Shown here: positions 9,676 through 19,850 of the stretch, in pieces
Layout: each line of letters opens with the position of its first letter
Numbering within the stretch: the stretch's first letter is position 1
Assembly: GCA_001579985.1 (NCBI GenBank)
Contig: LRSR01001528.1
Coordinates: forward strand, 1-37,337
Direction: 5' to 3'
Length of the DNA: 37,337 nucleotides
Source: Hypsibius dujardini
Lineage: Eukaryota; Tardigrada; Eutardigrada; Parachela; Hypsibiidae
The notes under the pieces: generated by a model
The model's database searches: none
The model's input: the letters and a program-made list of their open reading frames with translations, nothing else
Told to the model about the DNA's origin: nothing
Made by a program: the position numbers and the translations under genes

Positions 9676-12600
9676 ATGGGGGACGCCCACGTGAAGATGG
9701 ACCAGGCCAGGCCGTATCTGGTGGGGAATAAACTGATGCGGGAGATTCCGCTGCGGGACACGTCGAAGATTCTAAATGACAAGGAGCTGCGAAGTCTGCA
9801 CTGGGTGATTGGGGAATCGGTGGAGCGACACGGTAAGTCCCTTTTGCGTTTATTTTTTTCACATCCAACCTGACATTTAATAATCCCAACACAATTATTA
9901 CCTTTAACGGAGACAGCGAAATTCAGTGCCGGGTGTTTGGGTGTTTGTTTGTCACAAAACAAGGAAACATATTCTGAAAGGTCAGCGAAATAATAATAAT
10001 CAAGTATCATCGCAAATGCAACTTTGTTGGTCACACATTTGCGACAGACTGGTCGCCGCGTTGCCATCACTCACTCTCACTCTTAATCTCACTTAGAGAA
10101 ATTTATTGGGAAAATGGGCGTTTGGGATTTTAATGTGAGACGGGCAGAAAGGTGCGTAATGAAATGATGCAAATTTTGGCTAAAAGATCTTTCTACTGTT
10201 TTAGTTCCATGCGTGCGCAATTACATTTTTAATTTTTTGCACTAGAATGGCATCATAAAGCAGGTAGCAAACGCATTTGTTAAAATACTGTTATCTTTTT
10301 ATTCTGTTCCCACATCACTCTTTAGTAGCTAAACTTTCATATTCAATTGTTTATAAATTAGAAAGACTATCCAATAAATTAAAACAATTAGTAATAGCGG
10401 AAAGTTTAGTTTTAGTTTAGTTTTATTAGTTACAATAATTTTTTAGCTTAGTTTATTTTTGTCATCCCTGTTTGGTTCTTAATTTTGAATGAGGCTGTCA
10501 TAAAAAAAATTAACATCATTCGCCCTGATTTGTAGCGGAGAGGACGGCGCGGTATTTCGCCAACCTGTTTCGCAGCAAGGAGCTAACGGATGTGATCATC
10601 TACGTGGGTAATCACAAGATCAAGTGTCACAAGCTGGTGCTAGCGGCGTTCAGTCCGCGGTTCAACAAGCAGTTCATCACCGAACGGCCCGAGAAGATGC
10701 TGATGCCGGAAGTGTGTGTGGACGTCTCGCAGCTGCAAACGAGAGCGTTGTTGCGGTGCGTCGAGTTCATGTACAAAGGCTCCACCGAAGTGCACCATTT
10801 CAATGCCGCGGTAAGATTGATTGTCCGAAATGAATTTGCTTTTTTTATTTACGAGTAGACGTATATGCATGAATGTATTATTATAAAGCCGTTTAGTTAG
10901 TTCTTTTTAATTAGACAGTGTGGTTCGCGATTTCTTTCGACTTGTAAAAAGTAATGGAAAGTTCTTGAGGGATGCGACAATTACAAGTTGTTTTCGAGAA
11001 GAATCGCTAAGGAGTCGGTTCTAAAACCTTTTCAAATATACGCAAATACAAATTTGAAAATATAACGTTCACAAAATGTATCACAGCGAGGTTTTGAAAT
11101 GTTTGGTGTGATTTTATGAGACACATGATTTGCAGATCACTCGTTATTCATAAGGAAATAAAATGTAGGTGGAAGCTGCAGGCAAGGGGGTTTGCGGGTG
11201 TTTTCTGGTGGCACGGGTTTTCGCATGGGATTTTATGGGGGCATCAGTATTCGCATGGGAATTTTCTGCCAGCATGGGAATTTTATTCAGTTTTTAGTCG
11301 TCCTGCAACGCTTTGGAAGAGTTGAGGCAATGCCTTCAAAGGACTTGTCAGTGTTCAGTAAAGTGGGCTTTTCGGTATACCTTTCATGTCGAAGTGCGAT
11401 TATCCTAAAATAGTGGTATTTAATCCAAGTTGTAACGAAAGGATTTTTAATCGTTAACAACCCTCGCAAAGGTTATTAGGAACTTAAGGTCAAACGCATC
11501 TGCAAGATGCTTCAACATTTTTTTCTGGATGAACGGTTTGATGCTACGGGGTTTTGGCTATAAACACAAACTTTTAAACCGTCAGGAAGCCCAGTTGCAT
11601 GCACTTTATGCATTTTATTCCTGACCAGAATAATATGATTTTGGTGTGAAATACTAGTGCCAGTATATGACACAATTTTGAATTTTCGGTTAGTGATGTG
11701 GACGGACTCTAGAAATATGCATTCAAAAACCGACTCAGAATTCCTTTTCTTTAAAAAAAAAGCTTAGAATATCTGTGTCAAAAAAATCCGTTCCCCCACA
11801 AAATACCTGTTCGAAAAACCGTTCCCGCAAAAGATACCCGTGATCCAGAAAATACCCGTTAACACCCGTGCCCGCAGTCAATATGTAAAATATAAGCGCG
11901 GCTTTTTAACTGTCGTAGGAAGTATTAAACGTGGCGCAGTCACTGAAAATATTTTCCTTGGCTCAAATCTGCAAAGACAAGCTTAAGTCCCTCCAGTTTT
12001 CCGACCTACTACCGCAACCGCCCAAAGACCGTCAAGAGGCAGCTCTCGGCCTGTTAGCCCGCGCCAGAATAGACGAAGAAACGAAGCAAAAACGGTTGAA
12101 GGGCGTCACATCGGACGAGAGCATCGAGCCGCCGCCGTGCGAGCCACAAGATAAGACGCAGGAGGACAACGACAAAGACATGTGTCGGCAAGATGAAGTG
12201 AAGTACGAAAACCGTTTACCACAAACGAATACACCGACATTATAATTACGTATGGGATTGGCACCTGAATCTTGCAGGGCAATGGCGGACGGTCCCATTG
12301 ACTTTTACAAAATCACGGGAGCTTCCACATTTCAGGCTTGGCCAATCGAAACGGTGGAAGCCCTTTTCAACAATAACGACATCCGAATAAACGTAGGTAT
12401 CGGCGAACTCCAGTACTTCCCTTGTTTATGTGCTTCTAACCATATTATTTATTTATTCCAAAACGACAGAGCTATTTGTAGTGCTACACAGCCTAAATGG
12501 TTTGTCACTTTTCAAATAAGCTTTTGTATATTTGACGTCTTAAAATGTCTCCACTTCCATTAAACTAATTCCAATTGCTAAGTACGTTGGATAAGTTTTG

Positions 12601-13372
12601 GATGGCTGAACTCCAGACTTATCTCAAGGAGGCAGAATTCTCAAACGAGCGTTAGTTGTTTGCATTTGTGAAACTATTTTACGGTATAAATCATTAGAGT
12701 TTCTGGTTATGATATATTTATGATTTCCATTTAGTTCAGTTGTTAACTCTCCGCAGTCGCGATAATTTTAGGATCTTCAATACAAATCATCTAGTTGAAC
12801 ATTCATAGAATTCAATAAACCTAATGTGCTCATCCCGTTGAAAATAAAGAAGTAGGAGAAAACGTTGACAACTGACAAATGTCTTTATTTAGTCCGAATT
12901 GGATATAGTCGAGGCTATGATCAAGTGGATCCAATTTCGACCAGAGCAACGAAAAATGTTCGCCGAACGTTTGCTAGATTGCGTCCGTTTCGTTCACACC
13001 ACTGCGCACGAAATGTTGGACTGTAAGCACCTCATACCGGAGCTCTTTGACCTCGGACCACTTCGCACGCGAATGGCTAAGGCGAAATGGACGAAAGATT
13101 TGATCGAACGGGGAGTAGCAGTCACGGACGTAATCATCCCTGCCTGTCGCGTGAACCGGCAAGGCTATTGGGCCGAAACGGACCCGTGTGTGAACCCGGT
13201 GGATAACATTTACGGGGATGAGCTGCCGGTTGAGGGTGTCCAACCGTTTAGTGCGGGGACGATTCGTCCGCAGGAGGGAAAAGCTGCCCGGTCGATGGTC
13301 TCTAAAAAGTGTCGGAAGATGTTATGCGATCAGATTCAGTTTGAAGATCGTACCTGCCCCATGAGAAATTAA
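9676..13372 (+). CDS. BTB-BACK domain protein without kelch repeats
   Basis: Five exons join in phase: 9676-9832, 10536-10810, 11919-12202, 12278-12392 and 12893-13372, giving about 436 residues. I chose the ATG at 9676 (MGDAHVKM); the frame is open further upstream, so more 5' coding is possible. The BTB/POZ fold starts near residue 57 (FRSKELTDVIIYVGNHKIKC, then HKLVLAAFSPRF) and ends in AAEVLNVAQSLKI near residue 155. An acidic/basic linker follows, then the BACK helix pair SELDIVEAMIKW...LLDCVRF at about residues 278-310. Such proteins usually bring substrates to CUL3 ubiquitin ligases through the BTB domain. Here the kelch propeller is missing and replaced by about 125 C-terminal residues of no recognised fold. 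The exon 3 donor (GAA|GTACGA) is weak but is the one that joins exon 4 in frame; reading through instead gives a stop at 12243-12245. Confidence 0.85.
9833..10535 (+). other. Intron 1 of BTB-BACK gene
   Basis: A phase 1 intron (donor GTAAGT, acceptor TTTGTAG). Its 3' half (about 10300-10470) is rich in TTTAGTTTAGTTTTATTAGTTA-like words, matching the dispersed AT-rich repeat also seen at 2855-3115 and 24985-25260. Confidence 0.75.
10811..11918 (+). other. Intron 2 of BTB-BACK gene with an inverted-repeat element
   Basis: A phase 0 intron of 1108 bases (donor GTAAGA, acceptor GTCGTAG). The left part at about 11190-11280 has GGGTGTTTTCTGG and repeated TCGCATGGGA / GCATGGGAATTTT words. The right part at about 11780-11875 has the reverse-complement theme (CCAGAAAATACCCGT and similar). 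This suggests an embedded, decayed transposon with subterminal repeats. Confidence 0.6.
12393..12892 (+). other. Intron 4 of BTB-BACK gene
   Basis: A phase 0 intron of 500 bases with donor GTAGGT and acceptor TTATTTAG. AT-rich; nothing else recognised. Confidence 0.75.
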
Positions 13373-13845
13373 TTGGGAATTTCGAAATACCCACGGCTTA
13401 CCGCTTGATATTTCTCTGTGATTGAATTTCTATTTGGGCTGTAAAATAATTAATGAAATCAGTCCGCCCTATAGTTCTGCTGACGTCGCCTGTCTGCTTT
13501 AGTGTTGTAAGCTGAATTGTTGATGAGCGTTAATTTGGGAAACGAATGGTGTGCTAACAAAAACCGGTAAACCGATTTACCTGTTGAGATACCGGCATCA
13601 TCTGGAAATTAGATCTGGATCACTCACCCGAAACTTAGCCGTCTTTGCAGCGCTACGTATAAAAAGGCACAATTTAGTTGGAGTATTCACTTTCACTTTA
13701 AGTCCCGGAACTGTATCGCGTATCCGCGTGAGATAAGATCAGACTGTGATGACAGAAACACGGGTGAAAACAAAGTCTTGCCTCGTCCTCTTCAGAACCC
13801 CCTATTGGATAACTCAATCACTTCAAAAGCCCACCAGAACTGCAG

Positions 13846-13942
13846 GTCTCGCAAATTATTTTCCCACAAATGGCCAACACAAGTGCGAAGGAGTGTTGAT
13901 CAATGAAGCGTGGGTCCTCATATCTGCGCATTGCGTTAATCG
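13846..13942 (+). pseudogene. Orphan exon of a trypsin-like (S1) serine protease
   Basis: A 97-base block flanked by an AG acceptor (CTGCAG) and a GT donor (CG|GTATGC) encodes NGQHKCEGVLINEAWVLISA followed by HCVNR. This is the S1 protease signature around the catalytic histidine: Cys, Gly, (V)LI, a Trp, then AHC. No exon for the catalytic Asp or for a GDSGGP serine motif was found on either side, and the neighbours are BTB-BACK genes. It is probably a remnant of a broken gene copy. An exon of a gene whose other exons are too short to see is less likely. Confidence 0.6.
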
Positions 13943-14465
13943 GTATGCAGCGTTGTGTTTTCGGTTCCGAAAGAGACATTTGCACGAACTGTCACAATGA
14001 TCACTGATAAATAATACTAACACTAATACTAATACTACAAAAACCAATTTTGGTTGGTACAATGATGATGACTTGGCTAAGCGTGCACGTGAACTGGGGA
14101 CAAAAAAACTAGCATCTGTTTAGTCCACGGGATGATGGATAGAACGGGAGAATTGGCCAAATGCACGACGCACCCTTTACACAACTAAGGAGCACGCAGG
14201 TTCTTCCTCCAGATGACATAGGAAGGTTTTGTATTATCACTACGGCGAGGTGCATGCGGGAATAATGGCAAGTTAGGCTGAAATTTGTTGTTCATATGAC
14301 GCTCGTGCGAACTGATTACTTGGGCCTTTATCCGCCCCATGACGTTCCCAGACGGATATGCATCGCACGTTGACAAAAAAAATATTTACAGACGCTAGGA
14401 ATTCAGTCTATTGTGAACAAAACTGTAAAACAAAAAAATAATCAGAAAACTCGGAACGGATCGCA
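13943..14465. other. Spacer between convergent BTB-BACK genes
   Basis: Apart from the orphan protease exon just upstream, I see nothing here. A minus-strand frame at 14185-14376 has no domain support. Confidence 0.5.
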
Positions 14466-16260
14466 TCAGCGGTGCAACATGCCACGCCTCGGCGTCAAAT
14501 AGAAATTTTGCCCAAAATTAATCGACCCCCGATTATCCGCATCCCGCAACTGATACTGAAAGCTCTTCCGCATCAGCTCCTGAATCTCCGGGCAGAGCCA
14601 AATGGCCTCGTCATTTGACGCATTCTCCAGAGAATCCCGCGACAGCAACGGCCAACGCACCCGCTGCAACAGCTGCAGGTACTCTTCATGATGGGCTACC
14701 GGATCAGCGCAGTACCAGCCCCGGACCGCGGCCAGCACCAGATCCTCCGAGCAGACATTTAGATCGTCAATGGAAATGATACTCGCCACTTCCGGCGCAC
14801 TGGCCACCTTGAAACTGTCCGTCGCACTGACGGCCGGGAAGTTTTTGGAGATGAAAAAGATGACGTACTTCAGGACCACGCCCAGAAGGCTGGCATCCGC
14901 CGGAGCCAGACACGCGTCGTCATTGATCAACTGCCAGAGGATTTGTTGGTACTTCATGCATGTGTGCAGCTTGGTGTTCTTTTCTATGTACCGGCAAGCC
15001 TCTTCCAGAACTCCCCGGCAGCCGAGGTTAATACCTTTCAACAGAGATGGCAAAAATTAAAATTAGTTGACTGATCAGTCGATTTACAAAGTAGATGCTA
15101 AAGATTTTTAGTTGCGTGGTTTCCGTAGTTAATTAAAGGCGAGTCAGAGTCAAAATCAACTGGGCTTGTGTTGGTTTTCCAATTGAAAACCTTAGTAAAA
15201 CTTCGGCCTAAGATTGGTCTTTTCTTCAGAAATCAAAGAAGCAAAGCCAAAAAATTAGACGGCTCAAATAAAACCAGTTGCTAGCTTAGTTGTTTGAAAT
15301 ATGTCTTGGACAGATTTTCAGTGTTAACAAAATGAATTCCTTATGACAAATACTTTTGCAAAGGCTTGTTTTGACAGTAGAGCGACGAAAAAGCCTATGA
15401 ACTGCAAATAAAAAATATTTGAAAAAACATTGGATTTGCCGGACATACAACGATATACAACGAAAATTGTCGCTTAATAAAAGTGGGTATTTTGCTTGAA
15501 GCCTTTTCTTCCTTTCGATGCCTGCTCGAGTTGCCTGAAATTATTTTTTTGAAAGTTTGAGCGAACTTATGGGTTCCAGTTTTATTAAAACCCTGCACCA
15601 GCAAAGGTACCCTTAAATTGGTAAAATTCATAGGAAGACCTTATAACAGTGTTTCTCCAATTATTCCTTTTTTTGTTTCCTCCACATTTTATATAACAAT
15701 TCTGATGGGTTTGTAAGTGTTTTAAACAATTATTGTTTTCCCAGATAAACCATTGCATTAATGGAGTGACGGGAGATCGTATATATTAAACTTCCATTTT
15801 TTGAGTCTTACTAACTAATGACGCTCTACACTGTGTCTCTCAAAAATAAATTATTAAAATATGAGTTTAGTTATTTAATTTTATTATTTGACTTTTTTGT
15901 TTAATGGTGATCGGAAGGGAAACCTGGTGGGAGAGTTTGCGCCCATCCCTCACCTGTGCGGAGGACCGCGGCGAGGTTACACTCGGTGATCCGAAGCGGT
16001 TGGAAGCTGAACTTGAAGGAGCAGTCCACAATCATCTCCATCACATCAGCATCCGCATTCTTAATGGAGAATGACAGCTGGGTGGGATGGCGTTCGAAGA
16101 TCTCACGCAGCGTGACGGAGATGGCCGACAGAAGGAGGCGGTTTCCGCGCACCTCGCGGCCGTCGATGCCTAGCACGGTGTCGTAGATGTTCTCGGTGTG
16201 GCGCATCTGCTGCAGCACGGATATGAACTCTATGATGAGATCTTTGCTAACGATCGCCAT
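14466..16260 (-). CDS. BTB-BACK domain protein, two exons
   Basis: Exon 1 is 16260-15954 (ATG at 16258-16260, ending ACA G|GTGAGG). Exon 2 is 15034-14466 (acceptor GTTGAAAG). They join in phase 1 to give 291 residues. The BTB fold runs from about residue 25 (NIYDTVLGIDGREVRGN, RLLLSA) through ECNLAAVLRTGINLGCRGVL to EEACRYIEKN. The BACK region follows, with ISIDDLNVCSEDLVLAAVRG and LQRVRWPLLS near residues 195-235. There is no kelch propeller; the protein ends about 50 residues later. The likely role is a CUL3 adaptor or a scaffold. The histidine of the usual AHR motif is replaced by Asn (GNRLLL). It lies tail to tail with the other BTB-BACK gene, but the two proteins are diverged. Confidence 0.88.
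15035..15953 (-). other. Intron of minus-strand BTB-BACK gene
   Basis: A phase 1 intron of 919 bases, AT-rich. The small ORF at 15395-15631 has no support. No repeat ends recognised. Confidence 0.75.
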
Positions 16261-17524
16261 GACGTTTATATGGCAAAAACGTTAGCCGCCGAAATGGGCG
16301 CCAAAATGTGTGTCTTTTTGCAGAAAACGGTGATTGTGAGGTGTGTATTGAGCCCATGTCGGGTGACTGAATTTTGGTTTGGTTGCCATGATCAGAAAAC
16401 CCGGCCTTTACTTGACCAGCTAAAAAATCAGGCCGGACCAGCAACTGGAAAAGCAAGGCTTCGCATTTGCCCGAATCGAGACTCCGGAAAGCATTGTACG
16501 AGTATTTCCTTGATTCTGGAAAAGAACTACACTAAAAGTTTTAGTCACAAATGAATTACAGTAAATGGGATTAATTAAAAAAAGTCTGAATTAAGTCCGC
16601 TAAGTTAATGATTAACACGAAGCCAACACCTTAAGATCCGTTTATGGTCTGGATGTTTAATTCAAAATTCGCTATTTCAAACTCAATGATCTCCCTGGTT
16701 TTGCACGCTCCTGCGATAATACGAGGACATGCAGGGACTATTTTAGTGTGTAAACCTAACACAAAATGTGTAAAACTAAAGCAATGTGTGTAAATCTAAA
16801 TGGCCTAAGGTTTACACACTTTTTGAAATTTTCTGGCTGTATTTTCGTAGAAAAAAAATTTAAGAAATGCTCTCACACAATCTACGCCATAACGCAGTCC
16901 GCGGACAGTGGGTAAAGGCAGTGTAGTCTTGTACATATCTGAAGATAGAAATCAAACGAGAACACTATAAAGTTTATTACAACGTTATTATTGATTTTGG
17001 GGTGCTTGTGTAAACCTTAATTCTCCATTAAAATAGTCCCTGAGGACATGCCCGCTGGCTAACCGGTGGTTGGATCTCCTTCGCTAATCTACTGGGTGGA
17101 AACTTATTTTTGGGACAACGATAAAACGAAAAAAGGAGAAAATTCTCTGCCGAATGGGTGATGACCCACTTTCACACTACTGGAGGAGACAGAGCAGCAT
17201 GTCGGTGAAGTTAATCTCAAAAATATTTCCACGTGGTAAACTTACATGGACCATTCAGAAGACATATTCATACAATTTGCAGGCAGATAACCGAGAAAAG
17301 TAGCTCCTTGGCTGCTTTTCTGGGTTATCCTCAAAGCCAGGGAGATTAGTGAGGTTGAAATAGCGAAATAAACGCTGCAAAATAAGCGAGCTCTGACTAC
17401 CCTTACTGTACAAAGTCATGAAAGCGAGCAAATGGTCCAAACATCGCAAGGCAAACGAACAAAACCGAAACCGGAACAGGTGCAGAGGGACAGAGAGGAA
17501 CATTACAAACCGCAAAAACGTTAC
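16261..17524. other. Intergenic spacer with a MITE
   Basis: The region lies upstream of the minus-strand BTB-BACK gene and downstream of the RSPH1 homologue. It contains the hAT-type MITE at 16732-17042. The ORF at 16198-16554 overlaps the end of the BTB exon on the other strand and is a shadow. The 86-codon minus frame at 17255-17515 has no domain. Confidence 0.55.
16732..17042. mobile_element. hAT-type MITE, 311 bases, with 8-base target duplication
   Basis: The ends are CAGGGACTATTTTA at 16732 and its exact reverse complement, TAAAATAGTCCCTG, at 17029-17042. Both ends are directly flanked by AGGACATG (16724-16731 and 17043-17050). An 8-base target duplication and CAG...CTG ends are the hallmark of the hAT superfamily. 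Inside, repeated GTGTAAA / TTTACAC words occur in both orientations. There is no transposase frame, so it is non-autonomous. Confidence 0.93.
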
Positions 17525-18124
17525 TTATTTGAAGATGGATTCGCCGCTTTTTGCCTTGGCCAACCGGTTCTCTAGGTCCTCCGTGGGGGACCCGGTGGCT
17601 CCCCCGGTCGGCGGCTTCAGCGTCAAGGTCACGTCGAATTTGGCCATCAACTCCTCCATCTTGATATGCTTAGCGGGCTCTTTGGACGGGACCGTTCGTT
17701 CGGCGATCCAGGTGGTCGCCACGTCGGGAATCCCGTCAGCCGGCCAGTCCGGCTCCTCGTCCAACTGTCCACGCTGCACGAGAGAGGAGACATGTGGCTC
17801 CGCGCGGAACGGGATGAAATGACCTTGCTGCTCCCAACCGCCCAAAAAAATAAATCTCCCCGGTCCGACGGGTGAGTCGCTTTGAAAGACTCCCGAGTAT
17901 TTGTACGCCCCGAAGAGGATCTCCCCACGGCCTTGCCGCCGTCCGTTCTCCCAATACCCAACATACTTGGCCTGAAATCAGAACATCTTCAAATGCATCT
18001 ATTATCAATAATTTAGGTCTAGAAACAAGTAGCAATATTACTATTTTTGACAACATTTTTGGCAATATTATTAGCAATACTATTATTATTAGTATTATTA
18101 TCATTATCATTATCATCATTATCA

Positions 18125-18174
<50 letters not shown>

Positions 18175-19130
18175 GGGAAATAAACAGTATCGCCAAAAGT
18201 CAGATAATTTCGCGTTTTTAAACTACTGCAATTTACAATCTATCAATACAGTATGTCACAAAAAATAGTTTCAAATGAGTTGATTTTTTAAGTTAAATTT
18301 GGCGATGAATTTATGCCAGTGTGTATGGTAATATAAAGGCACTCAGATTTTTTGCCTCACTTTGCTAATAAAATGTAATATCTCATTCACGATTCTAAAA
18401 AGGTAGTTTAAATGATATAAATATATGTCATTAAGGACTGTCATCATCCAAGGGAAACGTACAAGACATTGTCATTTTTGCAGTTTCATTTAAATAAAAT
18501 TCCTGTTGGAATTGATGCGCAACTCACGCGGACTGATGTATTCAGTTTAACAGCAATTTTTGTATGTTTTTTCCTCATTCATTATGTTAACAGAATAAAA
18601 GCGAAAGTGCGGTCGTCAGCAGTTTCTCCTGAAACAAATACCGCGGCTATGACTGGTTACGTAAGCTTTCCGCTGACTCAAAATCTAACTTTTTCGCCTA
18701 ATTATGTGTGCTATTATTTCAGCAGACTCACTTGTGAATCCTTAAACAGGTAATAGCCGTATCCACTCCGTTCTCCGTCCTTCCACTGGCCCAGATACAT
18801 ATCCCCATTCTGATAGTGATAAATTCCATAGCCGTATCGCTTATCATTCACCCAGTTTCCTTCGTAAATGGACCCGTCGGGGTAGGTGAACTTGCCCTTT
18901 CCGTGCTTCCTGCCAAACCGCCAGGCACCCTCATAACGTGCACCACCCTTGAAGACGTACAGGCCCTGCCCGTCACGGAGATTCCTCACGTACTGGCCCT
19001 TGTAACGGTCGCCGTTGGGCAGGATAGTGATGCCCTGACCATGGCGCTGCTTTCGCTCGTTCCTCTCGCCGTTGTATTCGCCGACAAAGGCGACCTCTTC
19101 CTCGTCTTCGTCTGTCGTGTCATCTAACAT
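17525..19130 (-). CDS. RSPH1: Radial spoke head 1 homologue (MORN repeats)
   Basis: Two exons: 19130-18732 and 17971-17525 (donor CAA|GTGAGT, acceptor TTTCAG), phase 0, 281 residues. I start at MLDDTTDEDEEE because RSPH1 proteins begin with a short acidic leader; an in-frame ATG at 19166 is the alternative. Six or seven MORN repeats follow from about residue 18. Good examples are YKGQYVRNLRDGQG, YEGAWRFGRKHGKG, YEGNWVNDKRYGYG and YLGQWKDGERSGYG, with the last two in exon 2 (YVGYWENGRRQGRG and YSGVFQSDSPVGPGRFIF). Order, repeat number and length match RSPH1 (about 300 residues in mammals). RSPH1 is a component of the head of axonemal radial spokes in motile cilia and sperm flagella. The C-terminal 85 residues are not MORN. 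The gene is head to head with the acyltransferase-like gene. Confidence 0.92.
17972..18731 (-). other. Intron of RSPH1 homologue
   Basis: A phase 0 intron of 760 bases containing a long imperfect (ATT)n microsatellite at about 18070-18175. Low-complexity poly-Ile/Leu ORFs read from it are artefacts. Confidence 0.85.
18070..18175. repeat. (ATT)n microsatellite
   Basis: An imperfect TTA/ATT/ATC repeat that becomes pure (ATT)n in its right half. It lies inside the RSPH1 intron. Confidence 0.95.
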
Positions 19131-19406
19131 TTTTTCTCGCCCATGTAAAAAATGGACGCTGTGCAAAGGTGTATCAACAAACTCTACGGCAAATTGATTC
19201 TTTCGAGGTTATTGCTAGTCAACGGCTAGCCAGGAACAATTATCTGCTGAGCGCTCTTTTGACGCGGACTCGAACCAGTCCTCTCTTGAAAACCATCTAC
19301 AATACCACTTTCAAAGACTATCTGTAATGATCGACTATCAATACCTAACTGATTACGGCTCAAGCGAGACAGGCAGTCAGACAGACATTCAGACATTCAG
19401 ACATTC

Positions 19407-19455
<49 letters not shown>

Positions 19456-19850
19456 CAAAGACACACAGACATACACATAGAGAGTCAATCAGACAGACAG
19501 ATAGATAAGCAAAACCGTCCAACAGACTGGCTTACACCATAAATAAAGCGAACCGTTGCTGAAAATCTTTCCTTGGCTAACCGAGTACTGTCTGTTGGAG
19601 TTCCCTGCCTTTTCCTTCATTGTGTTTGGCAAGATTAACTGCGCACTGCAAATATAAGATCTATGTTAGTAGCGAGATTGGCCAGGAGTTGTCAAGGTGA
19701 AACGTCGTACCTGAAAAAGCCTCCAAATGCATACCATCGTATATTTAAGTGCAATGAAGTATTGGGATTAGCAAATTCAAGACCACATCGTTCGACATGC
19801 TAAAAACTTAAACACAACACATTTTCTGTATGATATGATATGGTCTCATC
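19131..19850. promoter_or_regulatory. Divergent intergenic region shared by RSPH1 homologue and acyltransferase-like gene
   Basis: The start codons of the minus-strand RSPH1 homologue (19130) and the plus-strand WSD1-like gene (19851) are 720 bases apart, so both promoters must lie here or overlap. A (CAGA)n array at about 19375-19500 sits in the middle. I see no unambiguous TATA box or initiator. Confidence 0.5.
19375..19500. repeat. (CAGA)n tetranucleotide array
   Basis: ACAG/CAGA units, first interrupted (ACATTC), then pure for about 60 bases, then degenerate. The poly-TDRQ ORF read from it is an artefact. Confidence 0.95.

Noticed and set aside
17872-18268. Poly-Ile and poly-Leu ORFs
   Set aside because: They are translations of the (ATT)n microsatellite inside the RSPH1 intron.
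19262-19284. Exact B-box-like GGTTCGAGTCC on the minus strand as a tRNA gene
   Set aside because: No acceptor, D or anticodon arm can be folded at the right spacing.
19327-19542. ORF with repeated TDRQ
   Set aside because: A translation of the (CAGA)n array.
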